64,000 nucleotides of DNA from Ptychodera flava (Eukaryota > Hemichordata > Enteropneusta > Ptychoderidae), in NCBI RefSeq assembly GCF_041260155.1, contig NC_091931.1, positions 31,895,041-31,959,040 on the forward strand, given 5' to 3'. The notes beneath the pieces were generated by a model that saw nothing but the letters and a program-made list of their open reading frames with translations, did no database searches and was not told where the DNA came from. Positions 23,351 through 33,604 of the stretch are shown here, one piece after another; positions within the stretch are counted from its first letter, which is position 1; every line of letters begins with the position of its first letter. Both the position numbers and the translations under genes were made by a program.

Positions 23351-24390
23351 AATCCGTGACAAATTGCGGCCAGTCTAAGTGAGACAATTATACTCCATAT
23401 ATAAAGTACTTCAACATCCTTTATATCTTCTTGCTTTATAGTCTTTCCAATAATTCATATGCAAAACGGACCCATTCTCTAGAGTGTGATATGAAAAAGA
23501 AGGGAAATGACATGTAAAATGTCTTACTTTTTACATCTTCCATAAGTAAATTGTCCAATCTAACTATCATATGTCTATAGACCCTTTCAGAATGACGAAA
23601 TGCGTCCAACCCTCTTAAAAACTAGCATACTCCATATTCCAAAAGCTACCAGAGACCTACCGAGTTTATGCCTTCTTCGAAGTTCATAATGCATAAGCAA
23701 TAAGTTAGTCTGCCCTCTAGAGTCTGAAGGTGCAAACTGAAGGCGGTGCTCACTGTACGCGTTAAATTAACATTATTGGCGGGATATTAATTATAACTTG
23801 CGTCACCGTCCCATGATTTATGCAAAGATTCTATTTAGATCATTTTTGGAGGGATATTTTTTTCTGGTGGGATCTCATAACGATCGCAAATAAATAAATT
23901 GCACGAATCTGCACGTTTTTCCGCCCATCAGTCTGATTCATTGGTTTGCTGGACAGTTATATCAGAGCAACTGATGTCGTTTCTTTTGCAACACCAGATT
24001 TCATTGCAGACAACATCAAAGCTTGTCTAAAAAGTCATCATTTTGCAACACTGTTCGAAATTCTGTATTTGCCGCGCCGTCGGGTAGCCTCAAAGCCTTA
24101 CCGCTTTCAAATCCATTATGTGTCGGCATAACTTTGTGACTGTGTTTTAAATTTACGAATCTTTCCTTTGGTTCATCATTGGTCATGAGATAGGCGCTTA
24201 CAAGAAGCATTGCCACGACAAATTTTAAAAACTCTAATCTGATTGGACAAAAGTCATTTTAAGGCGGGGCTAAGAAGTAGTCGAACCTGAACCAAGTCTG
24301 TTGTTCGTGGACAACATTATTTTCCCACGAGTTAAGCTTATGGACGGTTGAGGCTACCCGACGGCGCAGAAATTACTGTAGTGCACAGTG
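23351..24390 (+). repeat. Left terminal inverted repeat and promoter of the giant transposon
   Basis: About 1.04 kb, nearly identical to the reverse complement of 43,682-44,718, with only scattered changes in the outer 700 bases and more at the inner end. It contains a 20-base perfect inverted repeat (24,074-24,093 and 24,348-24,367, core CGCCGTCGGGTAGCCTCA), an ATTGG (inverse CCAAT) at about 24,242 and a GC box GGCGGGGC at 24,263-24,270. The gene's ATG lies about 40 bases past its inner end, so it very likely acts as the promoter. Confidence 0.88.
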
Positions 24391-24432
24391 ACTTCGGGTA
24401 TAGGGTTCATCGAAATTGTGAACACTCTGACT

Positions 24433-27400
24433 ATGAGGCTCCTGATCAACGGCGAAGTTTTGTCCGTGGCAGGGACGATCTCTGCCTACCGCATAAATAC
24501 GTTGACTAATAATATGTTTGACACGAGTACCATGTACCTCGTCACGTTGGATACAGCAGAGAGCTCTGACAATGAAAGTGATGGCAACGTTCGACGCCCA
24601 ATACAACGAGTCGTTTGGCAGGACGACGAGGGAAATTTTACAGTAGATGGTCGTGACTCCTCTACTTATGAAGTTCGTGGGGTCGAGAGATCCCCAGTTA
24701 CACTCACAAGCAGCCCACGTCGAAGTTCCACCGGCGGTTCTGCATTGTTCGAAAGTACCGCAAATTCCTCTACCAACCCTGCCGATTTTGGACTTGGTAC
24801 GAGCTACCAAGTCCCAAGGCCAATGGCGTTCGTCCACCGGGAGTTAGCCAGCAGCAGCCAGAACAGAGACGGAAAGTAATCAACAAAGCCGTAACAGTTA
24901 TATCGTACACCAGCGCTGGATATCGAGACGAAAACATGGTTATTTTAACCCTAGACGAAAATGAATGCAGTTTGGAAAATTTCTGCATGAAAGTTAAATC
25001 AATCAACAACTGGGAGGAAGACACGATCCTTATATTGGATCGTTCACAGACCCCGATCAGCGAAAGTCCGGCGACTTCAGGTAAGCTTAAAAAACAATCG
25101 TTTGCCTGTAGGCCGTTAAAGATCAGGGGTGTTTAGTAATTTAACATAATCTAAATGATGAGAAATGTTGACGTCACATACAAACTACTGAAATCCTGTT
25201 TATATCTACATTTTTGAAAATGTAAGAATACTTCTTCATTAGGGTCTAAAAATAGCTAAAATTTCAATTTAAAATGTCACTTTTTAGATTGAACTGTGGC
25301 AGAAATTCACGAGTGTCTCAGGCGATTATTATATCAACCTCTTCAGTATTAAAAACTTTTCCGCGTAAAATTAGTAAGAAAAATTCTTGTTCATTTATAA
25401 CTTTTGAACTTATATCAACTTCAATTTAGAACCAAAACTACTGGCCAACCTCGTGACTGAATGCACGTTGTGTACATCGTCGTAAAACTACGCGCCCTTT
25501 TACGGCGTCGAAATAGACTGGCACGCGGAATGAATGGTTGTGTAATGACCTGTTGTAAGGATGACGTAATTTGCATATTGATAACCCGGGCACATTTTAT
25601 GAACATCCCTTAGTCTGGGACATCCTCCAAACAAAATTCAGCACAATTGCCCATGTAGTTTTTGATTAAAAAAATTATCACAAATTCTATTTTTAGACCA
25701 AATTTGCATATTCACAACCAGGTCAAATTGTCTTGAACAAAATAAGATCTGGGCATCTCCAGGCACCTCCTTAGTCCTTAAAAAAATTCAGCCATGTAGT
25801 TTTGGAGAAAGTACACAAAGTTGATCGATCGACGGACAGATGACAGGCAGACATCCACTGGTCAGCCATAATCCCTATATCTCCAATGTCTGCATGTCTA
25901 CAGACAGCGGAGCTAATTACAGGTACAGGGAAAAGGATAAAGCACATTTTCCAGCACAATTTACCATTTGTATTATCATTGATTTTGTAATAAATTGTAC
26001 TTTATAGGACCTGATTTTTGGAGAACACCAAGGAAGCTTTTTGCAGTGAGAGATGAAGACTATAAAAAATTCATCTATAAAGAGAAAGCTCCAAAACGGA
26101 AATCAGAACTGCAGAATGTAGAAAGTGATTTAAAGATAATCAAGCAGCATATTGGAGAGATGGTAAGTAAACAATTCTGTTACATAAATGAGAGGTACAA
26201 CAACTCTTGGTTATATGTGTCGGGGGGGGGGGGGGGGGAGGCACTCCGATCGGAGTGTTCAAAGTACAAAAGTGTCAAAATTAGGGGGTCAAAAGTTTCA
26301 TTTTTAGCTAAACTGGGGGGGTCAAAAAATACATTTTTAGGTAAAATGTGGGGTAAGAAATGGCTGATATTGATTTTGGGAGAAATTTTTTTTTTAAACT
26401 TTTTTAGCTCCGCTGTCAGCGACGCAGAGCTTATCAGATAGGTGGACTGTCCGTCGGCGTCCGGCGTCTGTCCGTCCGTCGTCTGTCAACATTTTTTTCA
26501 AAATCATCTTCTCTGAAACCACTGGTCCACTTGCTTTAAAATTTTGTGTGCAGGTTCCTTTGGGTGACCTACCAATTTTGTCCATTTTGTGATGAAATTT
26601 GTATTTTTGGGGCAATTTTCGCATTTTGGTCAAAAATCATTTTCACTGAAACCACTTGTCAGATTCTATTCAAATTTGGTGTGCAGGTTCCTAGGGATGA
26701 TATAAGTAATATATAGTCAAATTGTGCTGATATATGCAGGAATGGATTTTTGAGGCAAATTTTGCCATTTTTGGTCAAAATTATTTCAAAAATCTTCTTC
26801 TCTGTAACCACTGGTCCAATTGCTTTGAAATTTTGTATGCAGGTTCCTAGGGGTGACCTCTATCAAGTTTGTCCATATTGTGGTGAAATTTGCATATTTG
26901 TATTTTTGGGGCAATTTTTCGCGTTTTTTGGTAAAAAATCATTTTCACTGAAACCACTTGTCAGATTTCTTTCAAATTTATTGTGCAGGTTCCTTGGGAT
27001 GATATAAGTAACATATAGTCAAATTGTGCTTATATATGCAAGATTGGATTTTTGGGGCAAATTTTGCCATTTTGGGTCAAAATTATTTCCAAAAATCTTC
27101 TTCTTTGAAACCACTGGTCCAATTTCTTTGAAATTTTATGTGTAGGTTCCTAGGGATGACCTTAGCAAAGTTTTGTTCAAATTTTGGTGAAATTTGCATA
27201 TTTGTATTTTTGGGGCAATTTTTCCAGTTTTTGGTCAAAAATCTTTTTCTGAACTGCTTGTCAGATTTCATTGAAATTTAGTGTGGTTCCTTAAAGGATG
27301 ATATAAGTAACATGTAGTCAAACTGTGCTGATATATGGAGGATTCACCGATTGGATATTTTGGGGAAAAATTTTGCCATTTTGGTCAATTTTTTTAAAAA

Positions 27401-29784
27401 AACATCTTCTCTGGAACACTGGTCATCCTACAGATGACCTTAGCCAAGTTTGTTCAAATTGTGGTGAATTTGCTTATTTGTATTTGGGGGCAATTTTCCT
27501 GTTTTGGTCAAAAATCATTTTTTCTAAAACTGCTTGTCAGATTTCTTTCAAATCCTGTGTGCAGGTTTGTACAGATTTTATTAGTAATAAGTAATGAAAT
27601 TGTTCCAATATAAAACATGTCAAGATCTCTAGACTTCTAAAAGTTGCTTGAAATACATATCAGTCAGGTGGCAAAAATTTAGATTTTCAACTCAACCTGC
27701 ATATATATTCCTGCTAGCCAGTTCATTTCTGCAGCAGATTACAGCAGAGCTCTTCCGGCCGCTAGGTCGCTTGTTAAGTCTTGGAGTCAGAAAATGTATA
27801 ACCATATGACTAAATAAGTTGCCACACTTCAAGGGGGGGGGGGTGTCAAAACTGTGGTACACATATACCTTTTCTTTGTGAGTGCCCCCCCCCCCCCGAT
27901 CAGTGTTTACATTTATTGCAAGATTTATACAGGTGTCACCAGTGTATTCTTGTGTCTACATCAGTAAACACTCAGACTGGCAGACACATCTGTTTGAATG
28001 AGCTTTTGTCAGAGTTTAGATAGCACTTCAGGGGATGATCATGGTTAGGTAAATATTCACACCAGGACAATTTACGTGTAACTATATCTGGAGCAAACCA
28101 TTTTAATGTCAGGATCATTGGTTTGAAAATTAAAGGCAGAAATTAAATATATTGATATATAAATCACATTCTACAGTGTCAATTTCATGACCCTTGTATT
28201 TCACATCTAAGAAATTTAATGTTTTTACCACAATTGTACTATACTATATAGTACAGCTGTGGTTATGGGACCACTAAGAGTCTGTGTGTGTGTGGATTTG
28301 TGTGGGTAAACAACTTAAAATCCGAAACTGCTCGACGGATAAATGCATTGATATTCAGAGAGGCGCTTATAGCACATGGTGCCCAGGCTTCATTTGTTGA
28401 TGTCCATGTGTAAACAAACAAACAAAACAAAAAAAAAACACACACATGTAAACACGGAAGCAATGTATGCTCCCAGTTTATATGTGGGTTGATGTTTTCA
28501 GTGTCAAACATGTTGTCATATATTGCTTCCTTGTTTACATGTGTTCGTTTGTTTATTTACATATTTTTCTTTACACATGGACGTCAAAAACAAAGCCTGC
28601 AGAACACCCTGTGCTTATAGTGTCTAGTTGGTAGATTGTTCAAGTGAAAATGATTGAATGAGAGGTACAGAATTTGGGTCCAAAAATAAAAATATGGCCT
28701 TTGGTCAAAAGTCCATAACACACACTGTGCTGGGTTATTCTGTGAATCAGAACGGATTGAAGGTTTAATGTTCACATTTTGTCAAAATTAAGGTTTTGTC
28801 TCATTTTCATTTATTTCGTCTATTTTATAACCATCTTTTGGTCTGTTGATCTTGATTTACTTCTGAGTATTTCAATAAATCACAATAAATTCACTTCCTT
28901 CTTCAGGTCATATTGTACTGTTTATGGCCATATTCCAGTATATATTTCTCATTTGTTGTGTGTGTGTATCCATGTACCTTGGATACTTGAAACTTGGTTA
29001 CTTTTTAAACAAATATTATTTTGTACTTTGCTCTTTTCCTAATACATGTATAGAATCACTTCCTTGAATGTCTTGTTTTTAGTTTGATACCTCATACATA
29101 CATAACAGTTTATGAGCAGTGATAACAGTGCTATATTTTAGTACAAGTAGACTTAAGAGTCTGTGTTGATGTATGTGTGGGTTGGTGTAAACAACACCTC
29201 AAATACTGGTGGGAAATTGCATTCATATTGGGTTACATCAATTACTAGTATACTGTCATTTTATTGGTCAGAGTATTAAATTATTGTCTCAGTCAATGTG
29301 TGTATTAATTCTGTTTTGTTGGTATTGATATGGTTATTTTACAGGCATTATTGTCAACTTAATTTTCATTGACTTTTTTTTGCAGAGAGGACTCCAGGGA
29401 GTCTTTAGTAGACCACGAGACCCATTAACATGCATGGTATGCCTTGAAAGAGCCTCATTTCCGTTGTATGCATGTTTCAAGTGTAATAAAATAATAGGGT
29501 GCTATGTATGTAGCATTCGCTTACATGCTTGTCCAAATTGCCGTGGTGCAATACCTGAGAACGCACCACATCTGAGAGGGTTGGAGCAAGCAATGCTTGG
29601 AAGTGAATACAACACTAGTAGTGACAGAGAGATTGCAGTTGCTGTTCAGCAAAGGCCAACCAGTGCTGGTGTGGATCAGTTTAGCAGTGATGAGCAACCT
29701 GAGATCCCCGACGACGACGATGATGATGACTTCTTACCAGAAGTAACTTATCATACTGGACCGAGAAGAAGCCAGCAGAACTGA
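24433..29784 (+). CDS. Transposon-borne RING-finger protein, three exons
   Basis: Exons are about 24,433-25,080, 26,008-26,162 and 29,386-29,784, with good sites: CAG/GTAAGC, TTTATAG/GA, ATG/GTAAGT, TTTTTTGCAG/AG. Phases agree across both junctions. The first ATG (MRLLINGEVL) follows the left terminal repeat closely. The first exon encodes an unrecognised region that turns Ser/Thr-rich, then a segment of predicted strands (AVTVISYTSAGYRDENMVIL). Exon 2 is basic and charged (KKFIYKEKAPKRKSE). Exon 3 carries a C4C4 RING-like domain with spacing C-x2-C-x10-C-x2-C-x5-C-x2-C-x6-C-x2-C, then an acidic run (PDDDDDDD). All-cysteine RINGs are known in Not4-type ubiquitin ligases, so E3 activity is plausible but inferred. 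The exon 1 frame is not fully continuous, so this copy may be slightly damaged or may use a splice I missed. About 400 codons in total. Confidence 0.75.
26222..27896. repeat. Intron-2 repeat block with ~300-bp tandem units
   Basis: The phrase CTTCTCTGAAACCACTGGTCC recurs near 26,508, 26,797, 27,098 and 27,404, a period of about 290-305 bases with a diverged half-unit between. The array starts after a GCTCCGCTGTCAGCGACG stretch and ends near AGAGCTCTTCCGGCCGC. Poly-G/poly-C tracts next to GGCACTC at about 26,223 and 27,885 are in inverted orientation and may be the ends of an enclosing MITE. It lies in the large second intron of the RING-finger gene. Confidence 0.65.
28378..28609. repeat. Hairpin repeat, copy 1
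   Basis: Inverted arms GTGCCCAGGCTT...TTGATGTCCATGTGTAAAC and GTTTACACATGGACGTC...AAGCCTGC fold into a long hairpin. Shorter than copies 2 and 3 and sits in intron 2. Confidence 0.75.
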
Positions 29785-30248
29785 TTTTTTTTGCATGGGT
29801 GACTGCCCTGTAATTCAGTTCAGTTCAGAGTTCGGTTCAAAATGACTCTTGGAACTACAGTGTATCTTTGTTTCATCATTGTTCAGTGAAGTGACTGTTG
29901 GATTTATATTATTTATATTCTATTTGTATAGTTAAAGATGTTTTTTTGTTGATCCATGAAAAAAGATTGTAAAGACTGAAGGTAATTGCCATCATCAGGG
30001 TTTTCATTAAGAATTGAAGTAGAAGGAAAAGTAAGAGAAGTAGGCGGACAAGCTTTTCGTTAGATAACGATCGAGATCGCACGCAACTCTTCCAAAAGCT
30101 GGAACACAAGTTAAGCTGTACAATTTACGTTTCGTTTCTCCTTAAATTCAATAATATTTTGGTAAAAGTAGCCGGAAAAATTACAAGAGTAGGCGGGTAA
30201 TTTAGCCGGCTACCGGCTTCTAATGAAAACCCTGATCATGTAACCACA

Positions 30249-30597
30249 GGGTGCTCAGGCTTTCTTTGTTGATGTCCACGTGTAAACAAAACTGTAACAA
30301 GGAAGCAATGTATGACATGTTTGACACTGAAAACATCAACGCAAATTTTACTGAGAACTTACATATCAACTGGGAGAAGTCATGCCCACCCCTCCCCCCC
30401 CCCACGAAGGGAGGGGGACAATGACTACTCCCAGTTGAGTATGTGGGTTCTCAGTAATATTTTGGTTGATGTTTTCAGTGTCAAACATGTCATATATTGC
30501 TTCCTTGTTTACGTGTGTGTGTGTTTGTTTATTCACGTGTTTTTTGTTTACATTTTTGTTTACACATGGACATCAACAAACAAAGCCTGGGCACCTT
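30249..30597. repeat. Hairpin repeat, copy 2
   Basis: About 350 bases, almost entirely two inverted arms (GCTCAGGCTTTCTTTGTTGATG ... CATCAACAAACAAAGCC). The centre is a C-rich/G-rich turn at about 30,390-30,417. Non-coding. Confidence 0.85.
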
Positions 30598-30948
30598 GTG
30601 ATCTGAATAAGATACAACATTTAATAAGGTTATTCAATGTTTATTGACACAACACATGGCAATTGATTGCCTCACTGTATCATCATTGTTCGATGAAGTG
30701 TGTTGCATTTATATTTGTATTTAGTATAGTTAAAAAAAATTTTTTGTCGATCCATCAAAAAATTTTCTTAAGACTGAAATTGCCATCATGTAACAGAGTA
30801 AGATGCATGAAGTTAATCAATGTTTAATTGACATAACACGTTGGGTTTATATTTGTATTCTATTACTAGAGTGAAAACATGTTTTTTTGTTGATCCATGA
30901 AAAAATGATTGTAAAGACTGAAGTCAATTGCCATCATGTATCCACAGG

Positions 30949-31312
30949 AGGCTTTGTTTGTTTATATCCACATGTAAACAAAAATATGTAAACAAACAAA
31001 CACATGTAAACAAGGAAGCAATATATGACATGTTTGACGCTGAAAACTTTGACACAAATATTACTGAGAACCCACATACATGTATATAGTCATGCCCCCC
31101 TCCCTCCTACAATTAATTGAGGGGGACCATGACTACTCCCAGCTGAGTATGTGGGTTCTCAGTAATATTTTGGTTGTTTTCAGTGTCAAACATGTTGTCA
31201 TATATTGCTTCCTTGTGAACGTCTGTGTGTTTGTGTTTGTTTGTTTGTTCACTTGTTATTTGTTTACATTTTTGTTTACACATGGACATCAACTAACAAA
31301 GCCTGGGCACCT
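30949..31312. repeat. Hairpin repeat, copy 3
   Basis: Same family as copy 2, with inverted arms and a turn near 31,100-31,125. It lies between two copies of the amplified gene tail. Confidence 0.85.
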
Positions 31313-31924
31313 TGTGATCTAACTGAGTAAGATACAACGTTTAATAAGGTTATTCAATGTTTAATTGACACAACACCTGGCAATTGATTGCCTCACTGTA
31401 TCATCATTGTTCGATGAAGTGTGTTGGATTCATGTTTGTATTCTATTAGTATAGTTAAAAATGTTTTTTGTTGATCCATGAAAAAAGATTGTAAAGACTG
31501 AAGTTAATTGCCACAAATGATGTAACTGAGTAAGATACATGAAGTTATTCAACATTTAATTGACAACACATCACAATGAATTGTCTCAGTCATGCAAGAG
31601 GTATACGTGAAGGAAGATATAGAATTCAAGAGAGTCTGAAGCGTGTCAACCCAACCTACCACAACCAACGACAAAATGATACAGTGAGACAGTTAAACCC
31701 AGTACCCTATTTTTCCCCGTATCATGGACACAAACTTCACGTCGACCAAAATGAAAAGTTGGTGTATTTTGGAGTTACCCACGTTCTGTTTTCCGATGGT
31801 TATAGCCGGAAAATTGTTGCACATTTAATTATGCCAGTGAAAAACCCTATCATAATATACAACGCCTATAGAGACCTAATATTAAAGGGGAACACAGGTC
31901 CAGAAAATACATATATTTTCTTAA

Positions 31925-32660
31925 GGGGGAGATGTAGGTTCACTGGCAATTTTAGTAACCTAGATTCAAATCACTACTTCTCAAAAACTAATAAAGATAG
32001 CTAGCCCAAACTACTATGATATATTTTCTGATTGCTCTTTATCACAGCTTCATGTCTGTTGTGTTTATTTTACTGTATGACTGGAAATGTGCGTATGATA
32101 TTTGTGAAAGTGTGAATTATTTTATAATCCGTATTGTTCTTTCTAGAAAAATTATGTTTTCGGCAAATCAAGACAGAATGACTCTCTTGATGTTATATGA
32201 AAGTTCATGACCCAGTTCATAATCCAACAAAGTTTCAAAGTGTTTAGATCATTAGAATTTTTGTTACAAGACTTGGAAATTATGACTCCGAAAAGTTACA
32301 TTGATTCATAACTTCTAGTTCTTGTAACAAAATTCCAATGATCCAAGCGCTTTAAAACTTTGTCGGATTACGAACAGGGTCATGAACTTTCATATGACAT
32401 CAAGAGTTTTATTCTGTCTTGATTTGCCGAAAACATAATTTTTGTTAGAAAGACAATACGGATTATAAAATACATACACTTTCACACCAATCATACACCC
32501 ATTTCTGGTCATACAGTAAAATACACGGCACAGACATAAAGCTAAGATAAAGAGCAATCATAAAATATGTAGTTTGGGCTAGCTATCTGTATTAGTTTTT
32601 GAGAAGTAGTAATTTGAATCTAGGTCACTAAAAATTGTCAGTGAACCTACATCTCCCCTT
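31925..32660. repeat. ~735-bp palindrome
   Basis: Arms of about 360 bases meet near 32,295. The left arm begins with AGGGGGAGATGTAGGTTCAC and the right arm ends with its inverse. Strongly AT-rich with no gene. Confidence 0.85.
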
Positions 32661-32777
32661 AAAGTACACTCTCAGAGTCTCTGTAGTACCCTTTCTTTGT
32701 TTTATACCAGTTCTATTGTGTGCGATAAGCAAGAAATCAAACATCAAAAGTTGTACAGATTTGTTTGTTTTATAAGT

Positions 32778-32905
32778 CATGGGCCTCACTGGCTCATGGG
32801 TAATGAGTCAGCTATATGCAGAAGTGATCAGTCTGGCTTTGTTTACTGTTCACTTCTGCATATTCACTGGCTTATTACCCATGAGCCAGTGGGGGCCCAC
32901 GGCTA
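32778..32905. repeat. ~125-bp inverted repeat
   Basis: GGCCTCACTGGCTCATGGGTAA and its inverse TTACCCATGAGCCAGTGGGG face each other around GCAGAAGTGA/TCACTTCTGC. A second hairpin within the TTAA element. Confidence 0.85.
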
Positions 32906-33439
32906 AAACAAACGAATCTATTCAACTTTTGATGTTGAATTTCTCGCATATCGCATGCAATGTAAGTGATACAAAACTAAGAAAAGACACTGCACTACAA
33001 GGAGTAAGGTTTAAGAAAATATACGTATTTTCTGGCCCTTTGTTCCCTTAAAAGAGGACTATGGGATATGGTTCGAGTGGATATGGGGCGAGAGTTTTGC
33101 TTAGTTTTGTTCATCCAATCGTATTTAAAACAGTACAGGACGAACAAATTTGCCCACCATATATACAAAGCGATCAGCGAACAACCTACCCGCTGAAAGA
33201 AAGTGGCCTGAAGTAAATCAACGCTTCAACTACGTAATCAAAGGAGCTCTTATTGAGATGCAACGACGAATGCTGGTTAATATGATGGATGATACTCATA
33301 AATTCTGTGTGTCATTTATATCATGCCTGGGCACCCTGTGATGTAACTGAGTAAGATACAATGTACAAAGTTTAATAAAGTTATTCAATGTTTATTTTCC
33401 TTGTAATTGACAAAACACTTGAATTCTAAATAAGCCTTG

Positions 33440-33604
33440 ACGTATACCTCTTGAACGAAAGAAGGCCGGACATGGTTTTCCTTCAGTACGATGAACCTAC
33501 TTCACCTACCGCCCTAGCAACTTCATTGTCCAATTCTTCATGTGTACGACGATGGATATCATGTCTTTTGCAAAATCGGCTCACAGTGCTTTCCGAAACC
33601 CAAA
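33440..33604 (-). pseudogene. Inverted N-terminal fragment of the integrase
   Basis: Read on the minus strand it matches the integrase segment around SERSVRRFCDKYNIHRRT and RKTMSGLL, ending at the same CAAGAGGTATACG point where the plus-strand partial copy begins. The two fragments look like one gene copy broken and half-inverted. Confidence 0.75.

Larger units (their letters stand above)
29873..31515. repeat. Amplified 3' flank of the RING-finger gene
   Basis: A stretch of about 125 bases just after the gene's stop (29,873-29,998: CATCATTGTTCAGTGAAGTG ... GTAAAGACTGAAGG) recurs at about 30,668-30,790, 30,825-30,940 and 31,389-31,515. Copies alternate with the hairpin repeats, so the block looks like local segmental amplification of hairpin plus gene tail. 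Confidence 0.75.
31886..33047. mobile_element. TTAA-flanked foldback transposon inside the integrase copy
   Basis: It begins AGGGGAACACAGGTCCAGAAA and ends with the near inverted complement (TTTCTGGCCCTTTGTTCCC). TTAA lies at both edges (31,882-31,885 and 33,048-33,051), and removing it restores the sequence seen at the intact integrase locus. The interior is mostly two palindromes: about 31,925-32,660 and about 32,778-32,905. The TTAA target is the piggyBac type; the element is non-autonomous. Confidence 0.88.
31592..33325 (+). pseudogene. Second integrase copy, partial, split by an insertion
   Basis: From the CAAGAGGTATACGTGAAGG stretch onward this region matches the right-end integrase gene closely, including the first catalytic block (HVDQNEKL) and the MPVKNP block. 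The match is interrupted by the TTAA element at 31,886-33,047 and resumes at 33,048 through the second catalytic block to the TCATTTATATCATG stretch, where homology stops. The N-terminal part is missing here but lies nearby, inverted, at 33,440-33,604. Confidence 0.85.

Noticed and set aside
24016-24216. Protein frames within the terminal repeats (for example the MAMLLVSAYL and LLDSYIRATDV frames)
   Set aside because: They occur in both terminal repeats because the DNA is duplicated, lie within the likely promoter, and resemble no known protein.
24388-24432. GTG at 24,388 as the start of the RING-finger protein
   Set aside because: GTG is not a normal eukaryotic start; the first in-frame ATG is at 24,433.
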